A stretch of 64,000 nucleotides of DNA from Lasiodiplodia sp. COLG20. Its lineage: Eukaryota > Ascomycota > Dothideomycetes > Botryosphaeriales > Botryosphaeriaceae. Below are positions 12,190 through 23,405 of this stretch, in pieces. The DNA lies in the NCBI GenBank assembly GCA_009801085.1, contig VNWV01000007.1:1364001-1428000 (forward strand). The letters run 5' to 3'. Both the position numbers and the translations under genes were made by a program. Numbering within the stretch: position 1 is the stretch's first letter; each line of letters starts with the position of its first letter. A model generated the notes under the pieces. The model was not told where the DNA came from. It worked only from the letters and a program-made list of their open reading frames with translations, and did no database searches.

Positions 12190-12727
12190 TCATCTCCAGA
12201 CTAGACCTGAGAATACGTCAGCAAAAGCTCAGATAGGGGTATTTGAGGGTCACTTCCCAGCCATTTACCAGCATCCGACATTCTCGAAATCCATCTGAAA
12301 TCAGTTAGCATGAGCTCAGTCAAAAGGGGAAGGGGGATACTTCCCAGCGACAATCCGTAGCAGGCGGGTGCCCACCTCACTCCACCGCTCCAAACACCAA
12401 CACTCAGCTGCCGTACTATAGAGCATGTTAGTTTGTATTCTAGATCAAAGCGAAATTCAGAGTCACTTACCCCTTCGGTCGCCCATCCGAGCCACCAACG
12501 CTCCACGCACCAACACTCAAAGCCGTGCCGTACTGTAGGAAAGAAGTCAGTGTTGGTCTAAGGGAGTGATGGTGAAGGAATGCAACTTACCCCCTCGGTC
12601 GCCCTCGCAAGCCACCAGCACCCAAACCAACACTCGCAAAAAAGCCAACCTCGAAGCCTGTAGCCGAATGTTAGCCATTGTCCTGGTAAAAAAGATTGGA
12701 AGTGGAGAAAACTTACCCCACGCTCAT
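12190..12727 (-). CDS. Possible 90-aa Trp/Cys-rich protein encoded by repeated small exons
   Basis: Speculative model: complement of 12190..12206, 12254..12294, 12341..12415, 12471..12532, 12591..12657, 12717..12727; 273 nt, 90 aa plus stop. Each of the five gaps is 46-59 bp, begins with GT and ends with AG, and most carry a CTAAC or CTGAC branch-like site (GCTAAC near 12669 and 12307). The frame stays open only when all five are removed. The exons at 12341, 12471 and 12591 are diverged copies of one unit with the core GAGTGTTGGTG. Because one unit is 62 nt, successive copies are read in different frames (ECWFGCWW, then LSVGAWS, then ECWCLERW). The product would have about 10 Trp and 5 Cys. 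I recognise no family. It may be a young gene, a non-coding spliced transcript or a minisatellite that mimics exons. Confidence 0.3.
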
Positions 12728-12768
12728 CAGCGCCGTGCTGACCCTCAACCCGCAACGCCGCCTGTTGC

Positions 12769-12800
12769 AAAAAAAAAAAAAAAAAAAAAAAANAAAAAAA
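12769..12800. other. Poly(A) run with an ambiguous base
   Basis: An almost pure adenine tract contains an N at 12793, and shorter A-runs follow to about 12910. The N shows that the assembly was unresolved here, so length and copy number around this point are not reliable. It lies directly upstream (minus-strand sense) of the repeated-exon locus. Confidence 0.9.
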
Positions 12801-13236
12801 AGCTCCAGCATAACAGAGCCAGTGAAAAAAGCTCCAGCAAAAACAGAGCCAATAAAAAAAAAAAAGCTCCAACAAACAAGAGCCAATGCGAAAAAAACAA
12901 AAACAAAAGAAAATCCGCAATGTTCTGAGCCCCCCACGGAGCCTATTTTTTGCCTCCCAGGATTTTTTGTCCGTATAAAATTTTTTTGGTGGGTCCCCTC
13001 GAAAGGCTTCCCGGTTTAAAGCCGCCATTGTAAGAGACGGTTGCGATTGGCTGTGTGTGATGGTGGTCCGTTTGCAGGCTCATCCTTTCCCAAGGGATGG
13101 CTGCAGACCGAGAGAAGCCGCACGCGATGGAGGAGGTAGTATTGTCTTTGCCGGAGCACTGCCGTTGACTATAGTAGCCCATGCGGGCCGTCATAACAGT
13201 TTCTTAGTTGCTCTACGGCTGGAGGGTCGTCGTTGC

Positions 13237-13390
13237 TGGATGGTAGCCCGCTCAGGAGCCGTCATCATCCGCTGGTAACCGCCCCAATGTGTTGAAGTGC
13301 CGTCTTTGGTGGATGGTCGCCCGTAGGTCGTCATCATCCCCTGGTAGCATCTTCTTGTTTGTGGAAGACCGTGATCACCGCGTGGTAGCC
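13237..13390. repeat. Degenerate direct repeats (about 40-bp unit)
   Basis: Copies at about 13237..13280, 13310..13348 and 13365..13390 (partial) share TGGATGGT, CGTCATCATCC and CTGGTA blocks, with small indels between copies. They lie just downstream of the hypothetical gene at 13538-14266. I see no coding content. Confidence 0.6.
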
Positions 13391-13537
13391 TTGCTCAAGG
13401 GCCGTCTTGGTCGGTGTCGTTGGGTCATTCCAAAAGATAAGAATGTCTCTGTAATGTCTGCTGGAAAAAAGATTGTGGTCGACTCATGGCCGAAGAGAGT
13501 GATAGCGACAGAAGTAGAAGAGAGTGAAAGTAGTTGC

Positions 13538-14266
13538 TCAGGTTGGTCGTCGATCAAGGCGTGCATAGACAGCCAGATTGAGATCGGTGCACCGCGGTTC
13601 CAAAAGAGTGCGTTGGACGCGGCGAGAAACGTCCTGGGCGCGAGCGAGTGTTGCTGCGACAGAGTCGCTGTAATAATATGGTGTCGCAGGCGGAGCCTCG
13701 ACAGGAGGACGATCCGAGGTTGGCGGGGCCGGAAGAGTAGGCCTGGCCGGGCGTTCACGAGGAACGTAAGGAGTGTGGTTGGCTGCGCGGGCGAGACGAC
13801 GAGCGCGGCAGCCGGCAAGAAAAGAGCGAAACTCGGCAGCCTTGTCTGACTCGGCTGCGAGCGAAGAGCGAATGGAGATTGCGGGTCTGTGGTTGGGGAC
13901 CCCAGCGAACGTGTTGTCGACGCGTTCAGCGCCGGAAGAGGTCGAACAAGGAATGATTGTCCGCGAGAAACGAGCCGTGTTGATGGAGACGGACTTCTTG
14001 GTGCCGCGAGAAGGTTGCTTGAGGCAGCTCTTGAGCGGAGCCACGGGCGCGGCAGGAGCGAGCGTGTAGCGGGGAGCCGGAGAGAGAGTGGCCTCCTTGT
14101 GGCAGAGACGAGCCGCAGTGCGTGCAGCCAGCGTTTCGCGGATGTTGTCGCGAGCGTGCCGGCGATACACAGGGTGACAGCTGTGGGTGGGAAGCCCGCT
14201 GTCCTTGTCAAAGAGACCCAGAAGATCCAGGGTCGTGAGCACTTCAGGTCTTGGAGAGCGAGGCAT
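13538..14266 (-). CDS. Hypothetical protein, lineage-specific
   Basis: Intronless frame of 242 aa starting at the ATG that follows a (CA)n leader. I do not recognise the family. The protein is Pro/Arg/Ala-rich, with a central basic segment (LKSCLKQPSRGTKKSVSI) that resembles short linear motifs in fungal hypothetical proteins. The C-terminal half is proline-rich and ends in a short helix-like stretch (SDSVAATLARAQDVSRRVQ). There is no signal peptide or membrane segment. A competing frame over the same DNA (13375-14400) has no ATG start and more low-complexity composition, so I prefer this one. Coding status is likely but not proven. Confidence 0.55.
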   Translation of the reverse strand: MPRSPRPEVLTTLDLLGLFDKDSGLPTHSCHPVYRRHARDNIRETLAARTAARLCHKEATLSPAPRYTLAPAAPVAPLKSCLKQPSRGTKKSVSINTARFSRTIIPCSTSSGAERVDNTFAGVPNHRPAISIRSSLAAESDKAAEFRSFLAGCRARRLARAANHTPYVPRERPARPTLPAPPTSDRPPVEAPPATPYYYSDSVAATLARAQDVSRRVQRTLLEPRCTDLNLAVYARLDRRPT

Positions 14267-14500
14267 GATGAAAGTATGTGTGTGTGTGCTTGTGTGTGTG
14301 CTTTCAAAGACTCTCCTGATGTGTGCCTGGAGCTGAAGTGATGAAGAAGAGAACGGGTCACAACAACAACACCGGCCGGAGTTTTGTAGACGATTTCCAC
14401 GCCTTGCCAGAATGCGCATGGGCTGGACCATGATTGAGAAAAGTGGACGTTGCCAGGTTCTACTTGGAAGATCTGCTTGGCGACGAGGGGGTGTATCCAC

Positions 14501-14527
14501 CTACTCGTACCTACTCGTACCTACTCG
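14501..14527. repeat. 10-bp tandem repeat, 2.7 copies
   Basis: The unit CTACTCGTAC is repeated in tandem with a partial third copy. It lies in the 5' flank of the hypothetical gene at 13538-14266. Confidence 0.85.
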
Positions 14528-16001
14528 GGCAGCTGGGGGTACCGCAATGGAGCGCAATTGATGCGAATACCTGAAGATCAATGAGCCTCACAGCATCTTG
14601 GAGGACGGCAATTGCTAATTGGACATATAAGTATTCATAAAAACCTCTTTGCCAAAGAAGTAGGTCTGAAGGTGCATGTAAGGCAGGTGCAATGCATGCC
14701 ATGTGCAAGCTTCAGGTGGTACATCGTCAGCAACGCAGACCTCAGCGCCCAGCACCCAGAGCGCTGCGAGACTGTCTATGAGATGCTGCTAAGCGGCCTC
14801 TCCCCGGCTACACGATTGACATGCAGTGATACGACCCTGTAGCCGTTGGAGATGGCTGCAGGCAAGCAATCCTTCCCGTGCGCGGGCTGGCCCGTCCCGT
14901 CCGCACGCCCCCTGCGCGCCCCAACTGAGCTGCGCTCTGTCCTACTTTACAGCAACGACGTAACATAAGGCCACCCGTGCCCACCCGTGCCCACTGTGAG
15001 TACCGCTGTTAACTCTCGCCGCGCCTGCTGTCTAGCAGCGCGACGGCAACCCGGAGTGCGACCGGTTGCTAAGCAGCGCAGCGAGCTGCCGCGGTAGCCG
15101 TCGCACCAGTGTGCTTAGACACTCTGATGTCATCAGCCGATCGACGAGGCGCCAGTGTCTCCATGAGCGCCCTGCCCCTGAACAGCCTGCATCGTGCATT
15201 CTTATCGCGACAGAGCCAGATAGACCACTACACTGTCAAAACTACGATACCAAAGTGCATGTGAAGCTTGAATGATGACTGTGTGTTACTAGGAATGATG
15301 TGCGAATTTCCAGAAGCTGATTCGCGCCCAGTGACCGCGATGTTCTCACTTCGCCTATGACGATTGACAAAGCCTGACATTGGTAGCGCTACCGGCCCAG
15401 ACAGTAATGAATCCCCCAAATACTCACCGAGGCTGCTAGAAAAGAGTCCATTGCCATTCACTCCCCGGTTTCAGCATCTGCAATGAGCACCATGCCATCG
15501 CACGAACACTTCTCAATTGGCATTCGGCATCGCGGATTCACATGCACCTACATCATCTCTCTCACTCATTGCACTACGCCACTCAAATTACTGTCATGAA
15601 TACGGTCTTAATGTGTCGCGATAAGAAGTGTCCGCTTGCGCGTCAATGCACCGAAGGCGCCTGCCTAATCTTGACGCAACCTTCATATGACGTATTGGAA
15701 ATTTTCAAGACTGAGGAACCATGGAGTATCGCAGAAATCGCTACAACACAGTCTCACAAAAATTCCGACTTGGATTGTGAGAGAGAATGTCAATCTGGAA
15801 ATCGCGTTGTTCGAGTGAAGTCTCAAGATTACCCGATCGGGTATGGCGTGTTCAAACAGTGCAAACACCCTGCTCACCACCAAACAGCTCTTACGGTTAT
15901 ATTCATGCCGTAGCTATTTTCCTTTCTAGTTATAATTATTCGGTTTCGCCAAAGGTTGTCCAATCAGGCTTCTCTATCTGCGTGGCTAGCCTGTGAATAA
16001 A
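14528..16001. other. Gene-poor spacer
   Basis: About 1.5 kb without a convincing gene, apart from one uncertain ATG-initiated frame at 15542-15913. Short GTGCCCACCC direct repeats occur near 14975-14995. No tRNA-like T-arm or family signature was found. Confidence 0.5.
15542..15913 (+). CDS. Uncertain ORF, 123 aa, Cys-rich start
   Basis: An ATG-initiated frame with six Cys, several in the segment CRDKKCPLARQC. It has no recognisable domain, signal peptide or intron and ends 90 bp before the AAR2 stop on the other strand. It could be a small species-specific protein, or only the chance result of a long open frame. I rate chance as more likely. Confidence 0.18.
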   Translation: MHLHHLSHSLHYATQITVMNTVLMCRDKKCPLARQCTEGACLILTQPSYDVLEIFKTEEPWSIAEIATTQSHKNSDLDCERECQSGNRVVRVKSQDYPIGYGVFKQCKHPAHHQTALTVIFMP

Positions 16002-17360
16002 TCAATACCTTGCATCCATATCTTCCAAATCCGCATCATCCTCCGATTCTTCCTGAACCTCCTCCTCGGCGATCCCAGACTCAGGTTTCGCCAGCCTCTT
16101 GACCTGCTGCTCTGTCGCCTGTGCACTTCCACCCAGGCTCTTCGCCTGTTCTTCTGTTAATTCCACAACCATTGGCGCGAACTCTCCGGTCTCGTCATCC
16201 TCGTCGAACCGCGTCCCTACGTCCATCTCGACCTGCTCGCCGTCCTCAAGCTCCAACATACCTCTCCTCACGAAAGAGTCGTCAAGCTGCCAGCCAAACT
16301 CTCCCCTCAAAAATTCTTCCAACTCGTCCAGCTCGTCCACGATGTCCGACTTCTCTTTGCCATCCAATTCATCCAACCCCTTCCTGAACTTCCTCAGCAG
16401 CCCCTTCAGCAATGACCCACCATCATCATTCAGATCGAATAGCATCGCATCCGCGTCCTGACAGTGTTGCAGTTGCAGCCTTAATAGCCTCAGGAACCTG
16501 CCGTAGAACCTCGCCCTCTGTATAACCGCCTTCTTGCACGTCAGCAGCAGCTCCAGCAACCTCTTCCACTGCTCCAAGCAACTATTATTGTTCAGCGTCA
16601 ACACCATCAAGAAGGTGAACTGCAGCTCCCCCAGCACTTCATCTTCCCTACCTCCGCACACCCGTCCGACGAGATCGCCCAAAGCCCACGACCGATCCTG
16701 CGCCGCCTCCGTGCGCTCCCGGCCCGTGACTCCCTGGCCCCACGTTCTCTTCAAATCGATCGGCAGCAACTCCAACTCCTTCTCCGGCTGCCATACCGCG
16801 CCGCTGCCGCTGTCGCCGCCGCTACGATCGCTTGACAAGCCCGGGATGTCATCCATGTCTCTCGCCGCGCTACTCGCGCTCGTCAACCCCCAGTGCTGCT
16901 GGTCTCCCGCGCCGCTGCTAGCACCGAGGATCCTGTTCAACAGCTCCTCGCTGATCGCATCCGTCAGCGCGCGCCAGTCCTGCTCCTTGTCGCCCTCGTC
17001 GTCCGCGTCCTTGCTCGCGCTCTGCCGGTACGGCGTCAGACCCTCGCGCCAGATGGCCCCCAGGTTGGCGCGCCAGCGCAGCACCTCCGCCGGGTCCGAC
17101 TCGGGCACCAGCTCCTCGTGCTCCGCATTCCATTTCTTGACGAAGAGGTCGGGTGGCGAGCCAGAAGACGTCTCGCGAACGCGGAACCAGGCGCCGTGGC
17201 GGACAGAGAGGGACGTGGTGCTGCTGGTGAACACGAAGTGCCAGCCGGCGGGGAGGTCCTTGATGCCCTTGAACCGATTCGTCGTGGTGAAGGAGAGCAG
17301 GTTGATTCCGCCCAGCGCGCCTGCGGGAACGAGAAGAAGGACGCACGGTGTGGCGTCCAT
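16002..17360 (-). CDS. AAR2: AAR2-type U5 snRNP assembly factor
   Basis: Single exon, 452 aa. The N-terminal domain has the family pattern: an N-terminal hydrophobic strand (CVLLLVPAGALGGINLLSF), then FKGIKDLPAGWHFVF and RHGAWFRV, fitting the AAR2 N-terminal beta domain. The C-terminal helical domain follows after a variable acidic/Ser linker (FTFLMVLTLNNNSCLEQWKRLLELL). Known role: AAR2 binds Prp8 in the cytoplasmic U5 snRNP precursor, keeps Brr2 off and is exchanged in the nucleus. The protein ends in an acidic tail (EESEDDADLEDMD), where phosphorylation control is plausible. The upstream in-frame codon at 17366 is TTG, so the ATG at 17360 is used. Confidence 0.9.
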   Translation of the reverse strand: MDATPCVLLLVPAGALGGINLLSFTTTNRFKGIKDLPAGWHFVFTSSTTSLSVRHGAWFRVRETSSGSPPDLFVKKWNAEHEELVPESDPAEVLRWRANLGAIWREGLTPYRQSASKDADDEGDKEQDWRALTDAISEELLNRILGASSGAGDQQHWGLTSASSAARDMDDIPGLSSDRSGGDSGSGAVWQPEKELELLPIDLKRTWGQGVTGRERTEAAQDRSWALGDLVGRVCGGREDEVLGELQFTFLMVLTLNNNSCLEQWKRLLELLLTCKKAVIQRARFYGRFLRLLRLQLQHCQDADAMLFDLNDDGGSLLKGLLRKFRKGLDELDGKEKSDIVDELDELEEFLRGEFGWQLDDSFVRRGMLELEDGEQVEMDVGTRFDEDDETGEFAPMVVELTEEQAKSLGGSAQATEQQVKRLAKPESGIAEEEVQEESEDDADLEDMDARY

Positions 17361-18360
17361 TTTCAATTTTTCTCTTTTTCTGCCGAGCGGTAATTAAGGC
17401 CTCAAGACGTGTCGTTGTCTCAACTTTTGATGGTGCAGGATCGAAAATCTGAGTCGGCGCAAATGCTGAAAATTGCCACAAGAGATGGTCCGCGGCGGCC
17501 TTGGGAGTCGTGGAAATCGTGGAAGTTATTGCATGGCGCAAAAGCTTGAGGGGATAGCGCGAGAATTTGGGCCTCCTCAACAGTGGTGAGCAATCTCTTT
17601 CTAACGGGCTTGCCAAGAACCGAATGGCGCTTTCCAGATGGCGGTTGAGTCTCCTGTCAAGTGCCCGTCCGGAGGAAGGCGCGGCTGACGTCGGGGTTAA
17701 CGCGCAGCAAAGACCCTGCATCTACCCACTTTACAAAGTTGTTGCCGCTCCACCGTTCTCTTAAACGATCATCACCCGCTCACTTATATCAAAGCAAAGC
17801 AAGTATATTTTCATGTTCAAATCGCGTTCTCATTGTAGATATTTAAGCTTGTCTTTCAATCCGTCTCTCTACGAGACTCAAATGCTCCAAACGCTTTGAA
17901 AGCGGAGCAAAGATATGTAGGGAGTCAAAACCACAAAACGAAATTTATGATCCGTTCAGTTTTCTCAGACAGTCCCACCATGGCTACACCGCACACAGAC
18001 CTGATTGATTATGCGAATGATTGGTCTGTGTGAAGTGCAGCGGTAATCTCCCTCAATACCAGGAACCGCTACAGCTAGAAGAAACTGCGCGGGCAGAAAA
18101 TTTGAGGTTGCTATGGTACACACCAAGCGAAAAATGTCACGAAATGCAATGTGGGAAGGGGGGATGATTCGTGATCCTTACATTCCTTTTTTGCTGCCTA
18201 AAAGTTGGGTGAACTGGCGAGTGCACGTTTGAAATGATCGTATGGTCAATTCAATGTGACAAGCCGAAAAAGTGAGGACCAGGCGAAAAAGGCCGTTCCT
18301 CTCGTAGTTGTCATCAGCCCCATAGACCTCGAACGCACACCCAAAACCACCAGCACCAAA
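17361..18360. other. AAR2 promoter and RPS14 downstream region
   Basis: One kilobase between the AAR2 start and the RPS14 stop. I see no gene: open frames are below 90 aa on any strand, except shadows that run into AAR2. The stretch 17780-18250 is AT-richer than the surroundings. Confidence 0.55.
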
Positions 18361-19248
<888 letters not shown>

Positions 19249-19604
19249 GGCGTCGGTTTGGGGAGATGACGGGGTGGGTTGATTGTCAAAGGTCGCGGGT
19301 GGTCGTCGCGAAAAGAGAGAAAGGGAAGGCGGCAGTTGTTTTTCGCACGGTGTGGGCTGCCAAGATTTTTTGCGGCCCGGCGTTGCGCCGAACGCCGCTC
19401 GCTTCGCACCTTTTTCTAGTTCGACTTCTCAGCTCTTCCTCTCTTTCTTTTTTTCATCCAGCACCGCGCGACTGAGAATGTCCGCTGCGCCCACTTGAGA
19501 CTGCGATTTACCTGGCTCTGACGACGAGCTTTCTGAATCACTTAGCAGCACTCGAGCACCCGACTTTGCGTCGCCAGCGCTGCGACGCGCATTCGCTTGC
19601 AACC
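19249..19604. promoter_or_regulatory. Shared divergent promoter of RPS14 and TYR1
   Basis: A 356-bp spacer separates the two start codons. It contains pyrimidine-rich tracts (TCTTTCTTTTTTTC near 19440-19455), typical of fungal housekeeping promoters and 5' leaders. I did not identify a specific factor site. Confidence 0.6.
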
Positions 19605-21490
19605 ATGGCGGACTTAGACAAGACTGTCGGCATCATTGGCATGGGCGACATGGGGAAGATGTACGCGCGGAGGATCAGCGAAGCTGGCTGGAGGTGAGTA
19701 TGGCGCGTTTGGAGACGTTCTGGAGGCCGGACTTGCAAGGTAAGCAACTTCTTTCACTCTCAACTCCTACCTTTCCTTGCAATGATGACTTGAGTGCATT
19801 TGGCTCGAGTATGGCCTTTTGTAGCGACCGGTCGGCCTTTCTGGCTTCGGAAGCTATGGGGGTCGTCTATGATGTAACATCTCAGCTACCTTTTTCTTCA
19901 TTCGTCTGAACCGCATACACAATTTCCAACTCATAACACAGTCGCTCGGCAAATCAGCTTTGCTAACATACGAAAAGATATCCTAGATGTGATGTGACGT
20001 GCCCATCTGACAATTGATCCTGCGCAGGGTCAACGCCTGCGATGCGCCGAGCAAGTACGAAGAATTGAAGGAGTTGTACGCCGGACACGTATGGCACACA
20101 TTTTGTACTTTGTCCAAAGTAAACGCTGGCTGAGGCTCGCGCTAGAACAATATACACATATACCCGGATGGCCATCTCGTCTCCAGATGCAGTGACTACA
20201 TCATCTACAGCGTGCCAGCTGAGGCCATCGACACCGTCGTAGCCAAATACGGTCCATGTATGCCTTGAAATATTTGCAACCTCGCACTGCTGTTCACTTG
20301 AAATTGTTAACCAACTGATTCTCCTCGCTGAATACAGCCACCAAACTCGGTGCCATTGTCGGCGGGCAAACCTCCTGCAAAGCCCCCGAAATCGCCGCCT
20401 TCGAGAAACACCTGCCGCCAGATGTCGAGATCATCCCGGTCCACTCCCTGCACGGGCCGGGCGTGGACCCAAAGGGCCAGCCGCTCGTTCTGATCAAACA
20501 CCGGGCCTCGGACGCGTCCTTCGCGCTGGTCGAGCGCATCTTGGTGTGCCTGCAGTCGAAGCACGTCTACCTGACGGCGGCTGAGCACGACCGCATCACG
20601 GCCGACACGCAGGCCGTCACGCACGCGGCCTTCCTATCCATGGGCGCCGCCTGGCACGCCAATGCGCAGTTCCCCTGGGAGATACCGCGCTACGTGGGCG
20701 GCATCGAGAACGTCAAGATCAACGTCACGCTGCGCATCTACAGCAACAAGTGGCATGTCTACGCCGGCCTCGCCATCCTTAACCCCTACGCTCAGAAGCA
20801 GATCCGCCAGTATGCCGAGAGCGTCACCGAGCTCTTCAAGCTTATGCTTGCCGGCCACAAGGAGGAGCTCCGCACCAGGATATACACTGCCGCGAAGGCT
20901 GTTTTCAGGGGAGATGTGGGCGATGAGGACTTGCTACTTAAGGATGAGGTGCTGGATCGGTTCAGCCTTGGCGAGAAGCCACCGGAGCGGGTCAAGAACA
21001 ACCATTTGAGCTTGTTGGCAATGGTAGACTGTTGGTGGAAGCTGGGGATCGTACCATACGATCATATGATCTGCTCGACGCCGGTAGGGTTTCGGTCCAT
21101 ACTTTATACGAAAGGTTGGAGTTTGTGTGCTAATTTATGCCAAAACAGCTTTTCCGTCTTTGGTTGGGGATCACGGAGTACCTCTTCCGCAAACCTGAGT
21201 TGCTGGAGGAGGTCATTGACACAGCCATACATGACAATACCTTCCGTGCGGATGATCTGGAGTTCACGTTCGCTGCTAGAGTACGCCAACTTTATCCCTT
21301 TTAGTGTTTTTCTGAAGCTTACGCAGCAATTCAACAGGATTGGAGCGACCGCGTCAGCCTCGGTCACATGGATGCGTACCGCGAGAAATTCGAGCACATC
21401 CAGACCTACTTCGAACCTCGCTTCCCAGAGGCGAAGCGGGTGGGTAACGAGATGATCAAGACGATTCTAGCAAAGACCACGAAGCCCTAG
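19605..21490 (+). CDS. TYR1: Prephenate dehydrogenase (tyrosine biosynthesis)
   Basis: Model: 19605..19693, 20028..20088, 20146..20257, 20338..21083, 21149..21280, 21338..21490; 430 aa, six exons. The N-terminus is a Rossmann NAD(P)-binding fold with VGIIGMGDMG (residues ~8-17). Next come SDYIIYSVPAEAI and the catalytic/substrate region IVGGQTSCKAPE and HSLHGPGVDPKGQ. The C-terminal helical dimerisation domain includes WEIPRYVGGIENVK. Known reaction: oxidative decarboxylation of prephenate to 4-hydroxyphenylpyruvate in the cytosol. The first intron is 334 bp, much longer than the others (57-80 bp), and contains further GTAAGC-like donors, so alternative 5' splicing is possible. Confidence 0.93.
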
Positions 21491-21789
21491 AAATCATTTA
21501 TTGGAGGGTCTATCCTAGGTAATGATAAAGGCCGCTGAAGACTCCTGACCTGCCAAGGTGGTCGCCTAATCGCTCTAATCCTACATCCATCCCGTAATGA
21601 AGCCAATCATGGGTATTGTGGTCGTTTTTTTGTGCTGTCCAACCGTGTGCGGCGCTCAATCATTGTGAACGCCTTTTGCCATGCAAACGCCTTCTATGCT
21701 CCAGTGAGCATCATGCCACACGGAGCTGCGCAAAATCTGCCGCGTTCTCGTGCGAGACTACTTATGTCTTGTTTCTGGCACTCAGCTCT

Positions 21790-22940
21790 TCAGCGGCGGT
21801 AGCCGCGGTCGTTGCGCCTCATGTTGTCAGAGTACAGGCGGCCCTCACTCCTGCGGTTGTCCCAGCGGTCGTCGCGCCTGTAGTTGTCACGACCACCGTT
21901 GTCGGGGAAGCCGTACCTACTACCATCCTGGTACTCAGGTTCCGCACGCCTGTTAGTCCTCTCGGGCTCCCTCCTGTCCATGTCATCCTCGTCAACGTCC
22001 ATACCATCACGGTTCTCAGCGGTCTTTGGGGGCTGGTATCCGGAACGCTGACCCGGCATAATGGGGCTAGGACCGCTCTCCTTCATGAAGACGTACAGAA
22101 GCCTGCCGTCTGCCTATTGGAAGGTAGTCAGCACGGAATGGCTTAAGCTATGTAGTGTGTTTGTACCTTGCGGTTGTTGAACATGGAAATAACGTTGTCA
22201 GCACCGCTCTTCTCTACAAACTGCATCTCGGCAATGACAGTTGGGTGAGAGCTGGTAAGCCTGCAACCCATCATCTCTCCGCCAACGGGAGTCATGACAG
22301 CCTCGATGTCGGCAGCAGTGGTACCAGGCGCAAAGTTGCTTGCAACAACGGTCCAGCCAGTGGGCTGGGCAGCACCGCGAATGCTGATGCCACTTGCACC
22401 TTTGGTCTGGGCGGTCTGGTTGTGGGATCCGTTGGGCGATGGCTCCGCGCGGAGCTCCTGGTACAGGCGGTTGCCGCGCTCGAGGCGGGACGCCGACTGA
22501 GCACGAGGGAGCTTTGCGAAACGGGATGTACGCGGGTTGTTCATATGGTGAAGGTCGTGGCCCCAGCGAGTGTTGTTGATGTTTGGCTTTGGAGTAGCGG
22601 AGGAGTGCTGTCGCACAAGGTCGAGGGGTTAGCAATCTTCGGCATCGGGTGCAGAGCGATACCCCAGCGCACCTTGGTCACGCCCATGCGACTGGCCAGA
22701 CTGCCTCCGGCGGCGCCCTTGCGGTTGTTACTGCTGTTGTTCTGGGCAGCGGCGCCTGGCGCGCTCTTCCTGCGGCCTGAGCCCATGATCTCGTTCGCAA
22801 GAGCCTCTCTCTTCTGCTGCTGGCGGCCTTTGAGGTGGTGGGTGGTCAGCTTCGAGGAAAAGGATAGGAGGCGGAAGCGCGCTCGTACCGCGTTGAATAA
22901 TGGCGTCAAAGGAGACGGGCTGGTCCTTGGTGGGCGCCAT
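21790..22940 (-). CDS. RRM-domain RNA-binding protein with Arg/Asp-rich tail
   Basis: Model: complement of 21790..22113, 22167..22607, 22673..22827, 22889..22940; 323 aa; introns of 53, 65 and 61 bp. A single RRM spans about residues 152-225 (WTVVASNFAPGTTAADIE, AEMQFVEKSGADNVISMFNN, DGRLLYVFMKE). The octamer-like strands are degenerate, as in the Aly/REF-like group. The N-terminal part has a conserved-looking SLASRMGVTK motif after a basic KGRQQQKRE segment. The last ~80 residues are Arg/Asp/Tyr-rich (DNYRRDDRWDNRRSEG), a typical disordered RNA-binding tail. Role inferred: nuclear mRNP protein. It may be a Yra1/Mlo3 relative, but I would not give it that name without a search. Confidence 0.8.
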
Positions 22941-23405
22941 TGCTGCAATTGCGCGTGGGGTGGAAGCGAACGTAGGAGCAGTGGCAATGGGGGCAGGCGA
23001 GCGCAAGAGGTTCGCGGGCGGTCAGAGGTCCAGCTTGCGAGAGGCGAGCGGACAAGAAATGCGGAGGATGAACGGAGGTCGGTGACGCTTTTCTGGTCGC
23101 ACAGGCCACTAGATGCGCCAAGCTTCCGCGACGCGCGACGCTAATCCGGCGACAGACTCGCGCCCCAGCTCCTCCTCGCCCTTGCATCTCCTCTAGTTTT
23201 ATGATTCGTGCATCGAATAAAAGCTCAGCAAATCCCTCTACCTACTAACATCAAACGATAACAACGTGCAGGCAGCCAATCGACTTGGCTCTTGGCCCGC
23301 CCTTCTCAACCGTCGGAGCCTCACCACTAGACCAGCCGGCCCCCAGTGGGCCAAAAGAGAAGGGCTACGATTGCTGCTGTTACAGGCAGGCATGTGACGG
23401 AGCCG

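Noticed and set aside
13375..14400. 341-aa open frame overlapping the hypothetical gene
   Set aside because: Its first codon is GTG, it is dominated by Leu/Ser/Arg low complexity, and the overlapping frame with an ATG at 14266 has a more protein-like composition.
13237..14527. CRISPR-like array from short repeats
   Set aside because: Repeats are degenerate, not separated by regular unique spacers, and the genome is eukaryotic.
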